Source of the DNA: an uncultured Acidobacteriota bacterium
GTDB lineage: Bacteria > Acidobacteriota > CAIWXX01
Assembly (NCBI GenBank): GCA_903916735.1
Contig: CAIWXX010000113.1
Span: 1-64,000, forward strand
Length of the DNA stretch: 64,000 nucleotides
Direction: 5' to 3'
The position numbers and the translations under genes were made by a program. This document shows, piece after piece, positions 56,912-64,000 of the stretch (position 1 is its first letter; the number at the start of each line of letters is the position of its first letter). The notes under the pieces are model-generated. The model searched no databases. It saw only the letters and a list, made by a program, of their open reading frames with translations, and had not been told where the DNA came from.

Positions 56912-57115
56912 TGTCGGAAAAGACGAAAATGTCCAGGCCCCTGCGACGACCCGGCAGTCCTTGATGGATCGGAATAAATAGGGCGGTTGGTAGTGTACGG
57001 GTGGCAGCGAAGGGGCAGACGGGCGGAGGAGCGGAGGTGTCGGATCACACAGGCTCCTCTGTGCCTCGGCTCGGCCGTTCCTCTGTGGCCGTGAAAAACT
57101 AAAAACTCCCATTTT

Positions 57116-58420
57116 TCATGCCTCCATCCGGTACTCACGGAGTTTATTGCGAAGAGTACGAAGAGAGATGCCCAGGGCCTTCGCTGCATGAGTCCGATTG
57201 CCGCTCTTTTCTTCCAACGTCTTTAGGATTAATTCCCGCTCCATCCCATCGATAGTTTGCAGAGAATCGATCGACGCCCGGTGAGCCGGAGATTCGCCCA
57301 GGAAGAGATGTTCCGGCTGCACGATAGGACCTTCGCAGATGGCGACCGCACGCAAGATGCTGTTCTGGAGCTCGCGGACATTGCCCGGCCAGTCGTTGGC
57401 TTCGAGGAGCCGGAGAGCGTCGTCGTTCAAATGGAGCCGCAGCGGAGCAGCAGCCTTTTCCAAAAAATGCACAGCCAGGAGTGCAATGTCGGATCGGCGC
57501 TCGCGCAGTGGAGGCAGACGGAGCGGCACGACATTCAACCTGAAGAACAGATCTTCGCGAAACAGGCCTTGCTTAACGAGTTGCCCCAGCTCCCGGTTGG
57601 TCGTCGCGACGATGCGGATGTCGACGGAAACCGGATGTCGTGCACCGATCCGATCGACTTCGCGTTCCTGCAAGACTCGCAGCAACTTTGCCTGCAAAAG
57701 CATGCTCATCTCACCGATTTCGTCCAGCAGAAGCGTGCCACCGTGAGCGAGCTCGAATTTTCCCGGCTTGGATGAAATGGCGCCCGTGAATGCGCCCTTC
57801 TCGTATCCGAAGAGCTCGGATTCGAGCAGATTGTCGGGGATCGCCGCGCAATTGACGGCGACGAAAGGACCCTGCGACCGTTGGCTTTCGGAATGGATCA
57901 TTCGTGCCAGCACTTCCTTGCCGGTTCCACTTTCTCCACTGATTAATACCGTCGAATTGCTTCGTGCGATCCGCACAGCCATCTCGACAAGTTGCTTGGT
58001 GCGAGGATCCCGGGTCAGGAAACCAGATCGGTTCGCTGCCGCCGAAAGGTCGCGGCTTGTTTCAAAAACCCGATTCACAACAGCCTGCAGATCTTCGGGG
58101 GCAAAGGGTTTGAGAATATAGTCGGAGGCCCCGAGTTTCATGGCTTCGACGGCATTCTGGACCGTGCCATAGGCAGTCATGATCACGACAGGGACGCCCG
58201 GTGAAGCCGCGTGAACCTGCTGCATCAACTCAATGCCGTCGGTCTTATTCATCCGCAAATCGGTGATCACGAGGTTGAAGGGCGAATCCTTCACCTTGTC
58301 GATCGCCTCATCAGGGCTGAGGGCCGTTTCGACATCGTAGCCATCACCGCTCAAGACGGCGCCTACCGCCTGAACCATTTCGAAGTCATCGTCGAGGACA
58401 AGTATTTTTTCCATTTCCAA
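57116..58420 (-). CDS. Sigma54-dependent response regulator (NtrC family, FlrC/FlgR-like)
   Basis: 434 residues. The receiver has Asp54 in ITDLRMNKTDG. The AAA activator domain has Walker A GESGTGKEVLA, the sigma54-contacting EKGAFTGAISS and LLDEIGEM. The C-terminal Fis-type helix-turn-helix has THAAKALGISLRTLRNKL. It should drive sigma54 promoters when phosphorylated. Its place beside flgB, with sigma54 sites before flgB and flgD, makes it the likely flagellar activator. The partner kinase gene lies 8 nt upstream. Confidence 0.93.
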   Translation of the reverse strand: MEMEKILVLDDDFEMVQAVGAVLSGDGYDVETALSPDEAIDKVKDSPFNLVITDLRMNKTDGIELMQQVHAASPGVPVVIMTAYGTVQNAVEAMKLGASDYILKPFAPEDLQAVVNRVFETSRDLSAAANRSGFLTRDPRTKQLVEMAVRIARSNSTVLISGESGTGKEVLARMIHSESQRSQGPFVAVNCAAIPDNLLESELFGYEKGAFTGAISSKPGKFELAHGGTLLLDEIGEMSMLLQAKLLRVLQEREVDRIGARHPVSVDIRIVATTNRELGQLVKQGLFREDLFFRLNVVPLRLPPLRERRSDIALLAVHFLEKAAAPLRLHLNDDALRLLEANDWPGNVRELQNSILRAVAICEGPIVQPEHLFLGESPAHRASIDSLQTIDGMERELILKTLEEKSGNRTHAAKALGISLRTLRNKLREYRMEA

Positions 58421-58428
58421 TCCTGAGT

Positions 58429-59775
58429 TCAGAGTTCCGAGTTATGAGTCTGGTGTCTTTCGGATGACACTGAGCATGCAGAGAATTCCCTGGCTCTTCC
58501 CGCTCCCGTTCGCAAACCTTCTGTCCTGTGCTCTTCGTACGTCAAGATCCGGCGGACAGCAGGAAGTGCCAGCCGGAAAGTGGTGCCTTCGCCCGTGCGG
58601 CTTTCGACTCCAATCGCTCCTCCATGTTTTTCAACGATTGTGTGGACGATGGATAGCCCCAATCCCGTGCCATTTCTGTTGGTCGTAAAGAATGGATCAA
58701 AGATACGGTTGAGGTTTTCGGAAGGAATGCCGCGTCCTGTATCGCCCACCGAAAGAAGCAGGCGGGGATCGGGCGTGTTGGGCGCCAGGCCGGTTGTCAA
58801 AGTGAGAGTTCCTCCACGAGGCATTGCCTGGATCGCATTCAGAATCAGATTGAGCAGCGCTTGTTTCAACAGTTCTGGATCGGCTCTCGCCAGCAATCCG
58901 TCCTCGCCGAAATCCGTATGCAGCCGGACTCCTCGCTGTTCCATCAGCGGCGCAACAAAGGTGGTGCATTGTTCGACGAGCGCCTGGAGTTGTACGGCTT
59001 CGAATTTCGGTGAAAGGACTTTCGAAAAATTGAGCATGTTGGTGAGCGTGTTGTTGAGAAAGCGAGCCGATGAAAGGATGCAGGATGCGTAGCGCCGCGG
59101 CTCTGATCCCTCCGGGGCCTGTTTTTCAAGCATCGACGCGAAAAGCTCGATCGAGCCGAGAGGGTTGCGGATTTCATGAGCAAGCTGGCAGCTCATGGCG
59201 CCCATCACCCGCAGCCGCTCACCACGCCTGTTTTCCTCTTCCAATATTTTCAACCGCGTGATGTCTGTGAGGATGAGAATCACCCCGCCCTCGCCCTCTG
59301 CTTTCGTGGCAACCGGCGAAGATCGCACGAGCAAGTGCCGGGAACCGGACGGGCGGTGAAGTGAAATTTCGCGTTCATCCGGAACGCCGGCGCCGCCAAT
59401 GAGATCGCGAAGAGTATCCGGTGTTTCGATCGGTTCACCGAGAAGCGCGGCCGCCTGCGGGTTGGTCGTCCGCATTTTTCCATCCTCGCCAAGGACCACC
59501 ACTCCGCACGGCAGCGATTGAAGAATATTGTCCAGATAGCTCTTCACTCGCTCTTTTTCAGCCAAGTTGATTTCAAGCTGACGGTTCTTTTCCTCGAGCT
59601 CCATCTGCAGAGATTGAGCCTGCTTCTGCAGCTCCCCATAAGCCGACTCCAGCTTCTGGGATGCCTGGATGAAGGACTGAAACGCCTCCACCATGAGATT
59701 GTATTCCCGGCTGACTTCCGGTGACTCTATGGCAACCGGCATTGTGACACCATCACTTCCGATCTGGCACATCAT
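58429..59775 (-). CDS. PAS-domain sensor histidine kinase, partner of the sigma54 activator
   Basis: 448 residues with no membrane segment, so cytoplasmic. A coiled coil (about 35-85), a PAS domain (about 85-175), HisKA with His200 in LAHEIRNPL and HATPase with GNGTGLGLS-type box (RNGTGLGLS). The C-terminal 40 or so residues are unrelated to the family. It is the FlrB/FlgS type, whose signal is thought to be an assembly state of the flagellar base. It is co-transcribed with the regulator. Two ATGs at the very start leave the exact N-terminus open. Confidence 0.9.
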   Translation of the reverse strand: MMCQIGSDGVTMPVAIESPEVSREYNLMVEAFQSFIQASQKLESAYGELQKQAQSLQMELEEKNRQLEINLAEKERVKSYLDNILQSLPCGVVVLGEDGKMRTTNPQAAALLGEPIETPDTLRDLIGGAGVPDEREISLHRPSGSRHLLVRSSPVATKAEGEGGVILILTDITRLKILEEENRRGERLRVMGAMSCQLAHEIRNPLGSIELFASMLEKQAPEGSEPRRYASCILSSARFLNNTLTNMLNFSKVLSPKFEAVQLQALVEQCTTFVAPLMEQRGVRLHTDFGEDGLLARADPELLKQALLNLILNAIQAMPRGGTLTLTTGLAPNTPDPRLLLSVGDTGRGIPSENLNRIFDPFFTTNRNGTGLGLSIVHTIVEKHGGAIGVESRTGEGTTFRLALPAVRRILTYEEHRTEGLRTGAGRAREFSACSVSSERHQTHNSEL

Positions 59776-59906
59776 TGTGTTCGCTTAATTCGTGAGCATG
59801 CTGTCGGGCTCTCGGCAACAGTGGAGGAGCCGACGCGCACCGGCTCGTTCTCTCCACCGTTCCTCTGCTCCTTCGCAAAAGCAAGCTCATGTTGTCATTC
59901 ACCTGA
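59776..59906. repeat. Intergenic inverted repeat upstream of the PAS kinase
   Basis: GTGGAG (59821-59826) faces CTCCAC (59852-59857), and within it GAGCCG faces CGGCTC. It can form a hairpin that would act as terminator or processing site between the GAF/HisKA gene and the kinase. No strong T-run. Confidence 0.45.
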
Positions 59907-61172
59907 TTATTTCGTCGAAAGATCAAGGTCCAGCATCTTGGTCTTCGGCTGGTAATCGGTGACGATGGTTCTCTTGACGGCGGCGATCTTTTCGGTCACG
60001 GCTCGAATCCTCCTGACACTGCTCTCAATCGATTCGATCCGCTTCTTGATTTTTTCCTGTTCCGGCGTCAGCGACATCAGGAGGAGTTGCGTGTCGAGGA
60101 CAATGGCGCAGAGAGGATTGTTGATTTCGTGATTGATCGAGGCGGCCATGGCGCCGAGGGCTGCAAGACGCTCGGCTTCAACCAGCTGTTTCTGAGTTTG
60201 CAGCACTTCTTCTCTGGATTGGAGAATGTCATAGTAAAGGCGGGCGTTTTCGATGGCGATCCCTGCATGACCGCAGAGCATCTCGGCGCGGCGGACATCG
60301 TCCGGCGTGATGGGACGGCTCGTTCGGATGTTATCCGATGTGATGGTCCCGATCACATGCCCTTTCACGATCATCGGAACTTTCACGAAGGGCGTTGGAT
60401 ACAGCCGCGCTGCAGGCGTGCCTTGGTATGCCGGATCGGCACCCGGATTCGCCACAACCGTTTTCCTGCCTTCGAGGATATCCCCCATCCACGGATTGGC
60501 CGGGTCATCAAGATTCCAACATTGCTTGCGGAATTCCTCATCGTCCGATCCCGTCGATAGCTTCGCCTCCTCGATCATCTTGTCTTTGTTGATGAGCGCA
60601 AGGACAACCCGGTCGAAATCCAAAACTCGATGGATGCCATCCAGGATGATGCGCAGGATTTCCTCGAGATTGAGCGTCGATGTCATGGCACGAGCGATGT
60701 CGTTCAGGACTTGCATCTCTTCCCGATCTCTTAACAAGCGTTGGCTCTGCTCTTCCAGTTCCAGAGTGCGTTCCCTCACTTCATGTGACAGGTTGGTCAC
60801 TTCGACGAAGAGTTTCTGGTTATCGAGGCCCCGCTTCACGGATCGAAGCAGCGTTTCCTGGCATACCGGGCGCAACAGGAAATCGAATACACCTCTCCTC
60901 ACAGCCCAGATCACCTGATCCGCGGGAGGGTCGGTGGCAACAGCGAGCACGCAGAGGCCCGAGCGCACTCGATGAAAATCATCCATCAAAGCACCGTTAT
61001 TGGCCAGAATCAGCTCGATATCGCAGATCAGAATCTGATGCTTCTCCGCCGCCAGCCGCGATAGAGCCTCATCCGGCGATGCCGCATATTCGCCACGCAT
61101 TCCTGCATCGGACAGGCTGTCAAGTATTTGGCTTCCATTTTCACCCAGAATCAGAATTCTTGCTTCTGTCAT
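59907..61172 (-). CDS. Pseudo-receiver/GAF/HisKA protein lacking an ATPase domain
   Basis: 421 residues. Residues 1-120 have the receiver fold, but the acidic pair near the N-terminus is replaced (GENG), while an Asp (51) remains at the usual acceptor place. A coiled coil (about 125-160), a GAF domain (about 165-320) and a HisKA helix pair follow, with His348 in INHEINNPL. It ends 74 residues later, without any HATPase domain. It cannot autophosphorylate unless another kinase acts on it. A sigma54 promoter lies just upstream, so it belongs to the flagellar regulon. Confidence 0.85.
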   Translation of the reverse strand: MTEARILILGENGSQILDSLSDAGMRGEYAASPDEALSRLAAEKHQILICDIELILANNGALMDDFHRVRSGLCVLAVATDPPADQVIWAVRRGVFDFLLRPVCQETLLRSVKRGLDNQKLFVEVTNLSHEVRERTLELEEQSQRLLRDREEMQVLNDIARAMTSTLNLEEILRIILDGIHRVLDFDRVVLALINKDKMIEEAKLSTGSDDEEFRKQCWNLDDPANPWMGDILEGRKTVVANPGADPAYQGTPAARLYPTPFVKVPMIVKGHVIGTITSDNIRTSRPITPDDVRRAEMLCGHAGIAIENARLYYDILQSREEVLQTQKQLVEAERLAALGAMAASINHEINNPLCAIVLDTQLLLMSLTPEQEKIKKRIESIESSVRRIRAVTEKIAAVKRTIVTDYQPKTKMLDLDLSTK

Positions 61173-61196
61173 AATGCGCCTCTGGCCACGGACAGA

Positions 61197-61213
61197 AGCA
61201 AGTTGTATGCCAG
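61197..61213 (-). promoter_or_regulatory. Sigma54 promoter of the GAF/HisKA gene
   Basis: The minus strand reads CTGGCATACAACTTGCT, with -24 GG and -12 GC correctly spaced and the same TGGCAT variant as the flgB promoter. The leader is about 15 nt with AGAGGCG before the ATG. Confidence 0.8.
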
Positions 61214-61394
61214 TAATTAAGTAATAGATTTTTCAATGAAATGTGACCCGGAGGTGATGGCCTGTCGAAGTGATTCCAACGGCACTGTCAAAAAGATGAC
61301 GGTGGGAGACGGGCACTCAATTCTCAAACCGCATCGACACGATCAACGATGTGATGCCATATCGCGATGCCATGCAAGATGTCCGTCATTGCTT

Positions 61395-63887
61395 TCACCG
61401 ATCCAGCGCCTCCCGGACCTTGGCGGCCAGGTCTTCCATTGAGAACGGCTTCTGGATGAAATACACCCCTTCATCCAGCACGCCGTGGTGGGCGATGACA
61501 TTGGCCGTATATCCCGACATGAACAGGCGCTTGAGGTCCGGATAGAGGGACAAGAGGTTTTTGGCCAGGTCCCGGCCGTTCATCTCGGGCATGACCACGT
61601 CGGTCATGAGCAGATGGATCTCGCCGGCGTGCTCCCTGGACAGGAGGATGGCCTCGCCCGGGGTGCTTGCCGCCAGCACGGTGAAGCCCTGCCGTTCGAG
61701 CATCACCTTGGTCAGTTTCAGGATGGCAGGCTCGTCTTCCACCAGCAGGACCGTCTCGTGGCCGCGCGCAGCAAGCGTCGCCGGACCTTTGTTCTGCATC
61801 TGCCCGGCCTTGCCCGCATGCCGGGGCAGATATATCTTGAACGTCGTTCCCAGTCCCGGCTCGCTGTAGGCATTGATGAAGCCATTGTTTTGCTTGACGG
61901 AGCCGTACACCGTGGCCAACCCGAGGCCGGTGCCCCTGCCGACGCCTTTGGTTGTGAAGAACGGTTCGAAAAGATGCGACATCGTTTCCTTGTCCATGCC
62001 GCAGCCGTTGTCGCTCACGGCGATCAGTACATACTCCCCGGGCTCAAAGCCCGCGTGATCGGCGCAATAGTCAGCGTCGAAGACGCTGTTTCCCGTCTCG
62101 ATCGTGATCCTGCCGATGTCGGCGATGGCGTCCCGGGCGTTGACGCACAGGTTGGCCAGGATCTGGTCTATCTGGGACGGGTCCACCTTGACCGGCCACA
62201 GATCCGCCGCCGGCTGCCAGTTGAGGTCGATATCCTCGCCGATGAGCCGTTGCAGCATCTTGAGCATGCCCGCCACTGTCTCGTTCAGGTCCAGCACCTT
62301 GGGGGCAACTGTCTGCTTGCGGGCAAAGGCCAGCAGTTGCCGGGTGAGGTCAGCGGAGCGAACGGCCGCCTTGCGGATTTCCATAAGGTCGTTATGGAGC
62401 GGCTGGGCCGGGTCCACCTGCTCGAGAGCCAACTCCGCATGCCCAAGGATCACACTCAGCATGTTGTTGAAGTCATGGGCCACGCCCCCCGCCAGCCGCC
62501 CCACCGACTCCATCTTCTGGGCCTGCTGGAGCTGGCCTTCGAGATTGGCCTTCTCCTCCTCCGCCCGCTTGCGCTCGGTGATGTCTTCGATGCTGGACAG
62601 AATAAAGGATTCGTTGTTGAGATAAATGATCTTGGCGGAGAGCGAACCTGTAATGATTTCGCCATTTTTTTTATTGAACAGGCACTCCATTCCATACACT
62701 TCCCTGCCTTCAAGAAGAGCGGATACCACCTGCTTTCGTTCTTCTATATCTACCCACAGGTTAAGTCCAACCGAAGAATTGGCGATTACCTCTTCCCTGG
62801 TGAAGCCCGTAATCGAGGTAAAGGCATCGTTGAATTCGATGTATTTTCCATCTTTCAAACGCGTGATAGTGATTGCATAAGGGGATGTCAGGAAAGCCTT
62901 GGAATATTTTTCCTCGCTCTTCCTCAGCGCCTCCTCGGCCTGCTTGCGCTCGGTGATATCACGGGCGATCCCCATATAGCCAATCAATTTGCCGCCGGCA
63001 TCGCTCATGGGTGACCCGTTCGAGGAATGCCACCGCCAGGTGCCGTCCTTGTGTTGTATTCGATATTCGATCCCGCCTGCTTTTTCCCCCGTCGTTATGA
63101 TCCGCTCCAGAAAAGCCCGACACGCCGGAACGTCATCCGGATGCACAAAGCGCGCAAATGATTGACCGATGACTTCATGGGCGTCATGCCCGAGTATGGC
63201 TTTCCAGTTGGGGGAGATATAGATAATGATGCCATTTGGCTCCAGCGTGTAGATGATATCATTGGCATTTTCCACGAAAGAGCGGAACCATTCTTCGCTC
63301 TCCCGCAGTGCCGCCTCGGCCTGCTTGCGCTCGGTCATGTCGCTCAGCATGATGCGGCAGACGGGCGCGCCGCCGGCGTCCTGCGCGGCGGTGGCTTCCA
63401 GCCGCGCCCAGAATGCCGTTCCGTCATTTTTCACCATCCGCAGTTCCCACGCCTGCGGCTCGCCGGTTTCAAAGAGTTGTTTGCGGTGCAGGTAGTAGTT
63501 GTCCTGGTCTTCCTTGAGGACGAACCGGGTCAAAAGCTGTTTGATCATCGCGGCCCGCGCCACGCCCAGCAAAGTCTCGGTGGCGAGGTTGGCCTCCAGG
63601 ATCATCCCCTGCTCGCTGACGGTGACATAGCCCACCGGCGCCAGGTCGTAGAGGTCGAAGTAGCGTACCCGCGCGGCATCCAGTTCCGCCTGCACCCGTC
63701 GCAGTTCCTCGTTCTGCATTTCAAGCTCGATCTTATGCACGCACAGTTCATGGATCATCTGCCGCATTTCTTCGGGCGACTGGGCTTCGAGGTTTTCCGG
63801 CGACTGGGCCGCCTTTTTCCGGGCGATCTCGCCGGCCTGCCTGCGTAGTTCTGTGGCTTGTTCGGGTTTGCTATCCTTGCTTTTCAT
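61395..63887 (-). CDS. Triple-PAS hybrid sensor histidine kinase
   Basis: 830 residues with no membrane helix. An N-terminal coiled coil (about 1-70) is followed by three PAS/PAC domains (about 70-190, 195-320 and 325-445), each followed by an ITERK/MTERK helix. HisKA (GVAHDFNN), HATPase with GVGRGTGLGLATVYG and a C-terminal receiver (TDVVMPEMNG) complete it. It is a cytoplasmic multi-signal sensor. Its ATG overlaps the stop of the upstream partial gene (ATGA), so the two are coupled. The core is like that of the kinase at 146-2728. A role in the flagellar circuit is not supported. Confidence 0.93.
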   Translation of the reverse strand: MKSKDSKPEQATELRRQAGEIARKKAAQSPENLEAQSPEEMRQMIHELCVHKIELEMQNEELRRVQAELDAARVRYFDLYDLAPVGYVTVSEQGMILEANLATETLLGVARAAMIKQLLTRFVLKEDQDNYYLHRKQLFETGEPQAWELRMVKNDGTAFWARLEATAAQDAGGAPVCRIMLSDMTERKQAEAALRESEEWFRSFVENANDIIYTLEPNGIIIYISPNWKAILGHDAHEVIGQSFARFVHPDDVPACRAFLERIITTGEKAGGIEYRIQHKDGTWRWHSSNGSPMSDAGGKLIGYMGIARDITERKQAEEALRKSEEKYSKAFLTSPYAITITRLKDGKYIEFNDAFTSITGFTREEVIANSSVGLNLWVDIEERKQVVSALLEGREVYGMECLFNKKNGEIITGSLSAKIIYLNNESFILSSIEDITERKRAEEEKANLEGQLQQAQKMESVGRLAGGVAHDFNNMLSVILGHAELALEQVDPAQPLHNDLMEIRKAAVRSADLTRQLLAFARKQTVAPKVLDLNETVAGMLKMLQRLIGEDIDLNWQPAADLWPVKVDPSQIDQILANLCVNARDAIADIGRITIETGNSVFDADYCADHAGFEPGEYVLIAVSDNGCGMDKETMSHLFEPFFTTKGVGRGTGLGLATVYGSVKQNNGFINAYSEPGLGTTFKIYLPRHAGKAGQMQNKGPATLAARGHETVLLVEDEPAILKLTKVMLERQGFTVLAASTPGEAILLSREHAGEIHLLMTDVVMPEMNGRDLAKNLLSLYPDLKRLFMSGYTANVIAHHGVLDEGVYFIQKPFSMEDLAAKVREALDR

Positions 63888-64000
63888 TGTGCACCACCAT
63901 CATTTTCCGGCGCACTTCCGTGGTCCTGCCCGAACCCGGAATACAGTTTTGTCATGCACTCAGGGCAGATGCTGTGGCTGAACTCGGCTTCGGTATGGTC
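63884..64000 (-). CDS. C-terminal end of a protein with a SHxxCPxC tail (partial)
   Basis: The last 38 codons of a gene entering from the right edge. The tail reads FSHSICPECMTKLYSGF, a motif found at the C-terminus of many PAS/GAF or receiver proteins of signalling clusters. The Cys pair may bind metal. Its stop overlaps the ATG of the triple-PAS kinase by 4 nt, so they are translationally coupled. Confidence 0.8.
   Translation of the reverse strand, partial: DHTEAEFSHSICPECMTKLYSGFGQDHGSAPENDGGAQ

Larger units (their letters stand above)
56793..57115. other. Intergenic region between the activator gene and flgB
   Basis: 323 nt. It holds the flgB promoter, the candidate enhancer, and a worn word (57019-57070, with GGAGGAGCGGAGG and CTCGGCTCGG) related to those at 55559-55616 and 59821-59875. 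No gene was seen. Confidence 0.6.

Noticed and set aside
61485-63014. 509-codon plus-strand frame opposite the triple-PAS kinase
   Set aside because: The minus strand carries a complete hybrid kinase with all motifs; the antisense frame is His/Leu/Arg-rich without a family.

Overview
The window is bacterial chromosome from a Gram-negative (diderm), flagellated organism. The evidence is Kdo synthesis genes, O-antigen/polysaccharide genes, a squalene (hopanoid-type) module and a flagellar hook/basal-body operon. No rRNA or tRNA was seen, so taxonomy rests on protein style only. A small secreted protein (18038-18688), a decayed M1-peptidase-like fragment (35095-35271), Ig-repeat secreted proteins and worn low-complexity words between genes resemble Acidobacteriota or related uncultivated lineages. 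That placement is inference.

Layout. 1-8.8 kb is an accessory region: an N-terminally truncated CHASE hybrid kinase carrying an in-frame 45-nt palindrome, a remnant of an XRE antitoxin, an orphan B12-type radical SAM enzyme, about 1.3 kb of decayed DNA with a palindromic element, a methyltransferase fused to a beta-rich domain, and a secreted V8-like serine protease. 8.8-11.4 kb (minus) is a GT-C type membrane protein. 11.6-20.3 kb is the Kdo block: kdsB, pyrG, kdsA, then a decayed DUF2461 gene, a large membrane-anchored ZU5/HExxH protein, a small secreted protein, and kdsD-kdsC. pyrG supplies CTP for CMP-Kdo. 20.8-24.8 kb holds a GAF/PAS hybrid kinase and a secreted Ig/beta-barrel protein. 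24.9-32.1 kb (minus) is a tightly overlapping polysaccharide operon: two O-antigen-ligase-like proteins with TPRs, a WecA-type transferase, an amine-oxidase/UGM-like flavoprotein and a GT4 glycosyltransferase. A divergent GT-C protein follows (32.2-35.0 kb).

35.3-40.1 kb (plus) joins a deoxyhypusine-synthase-like enzyme and DUF2203 to hpnC-hpnD-hpnE, which together make squalene from farnesyl diphosphate. 40.4-44.6 kb is Yip1-MacA-like-MacB-like. After 1.4 kb of decayed DNA, 45.9-56.8 kb (minus) encodes the flagellar rod/hook/export set: flgB-flgC-fliE-fliF-fliG-fliH-fliI-fliJ-fliK, then flgD-flgE as a separate unit. Upstream lie a sigma54 activator, its PAS kinase and a GAF/HisKA protein with no ATPase domain. 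Sigma54 (-24/-12) sequences with correct spacing stand before flgB, flgD and the GAF/HisKA gene, which ties the regulators to the structural genes. The window ends (minus) in a triple-PAS hybrid kinase translationally coupled to a partial upstream gene.

Most worth a second look: the sigma54 circuit with the ATPase-less HisKA protein; the DHS-like/DUF2203/squalene operon; the in-frame palindrome in the first kinase; the membrane-anchored ZU5-metallopeptidase in the Kdo block; and several recognisable gene fossils.
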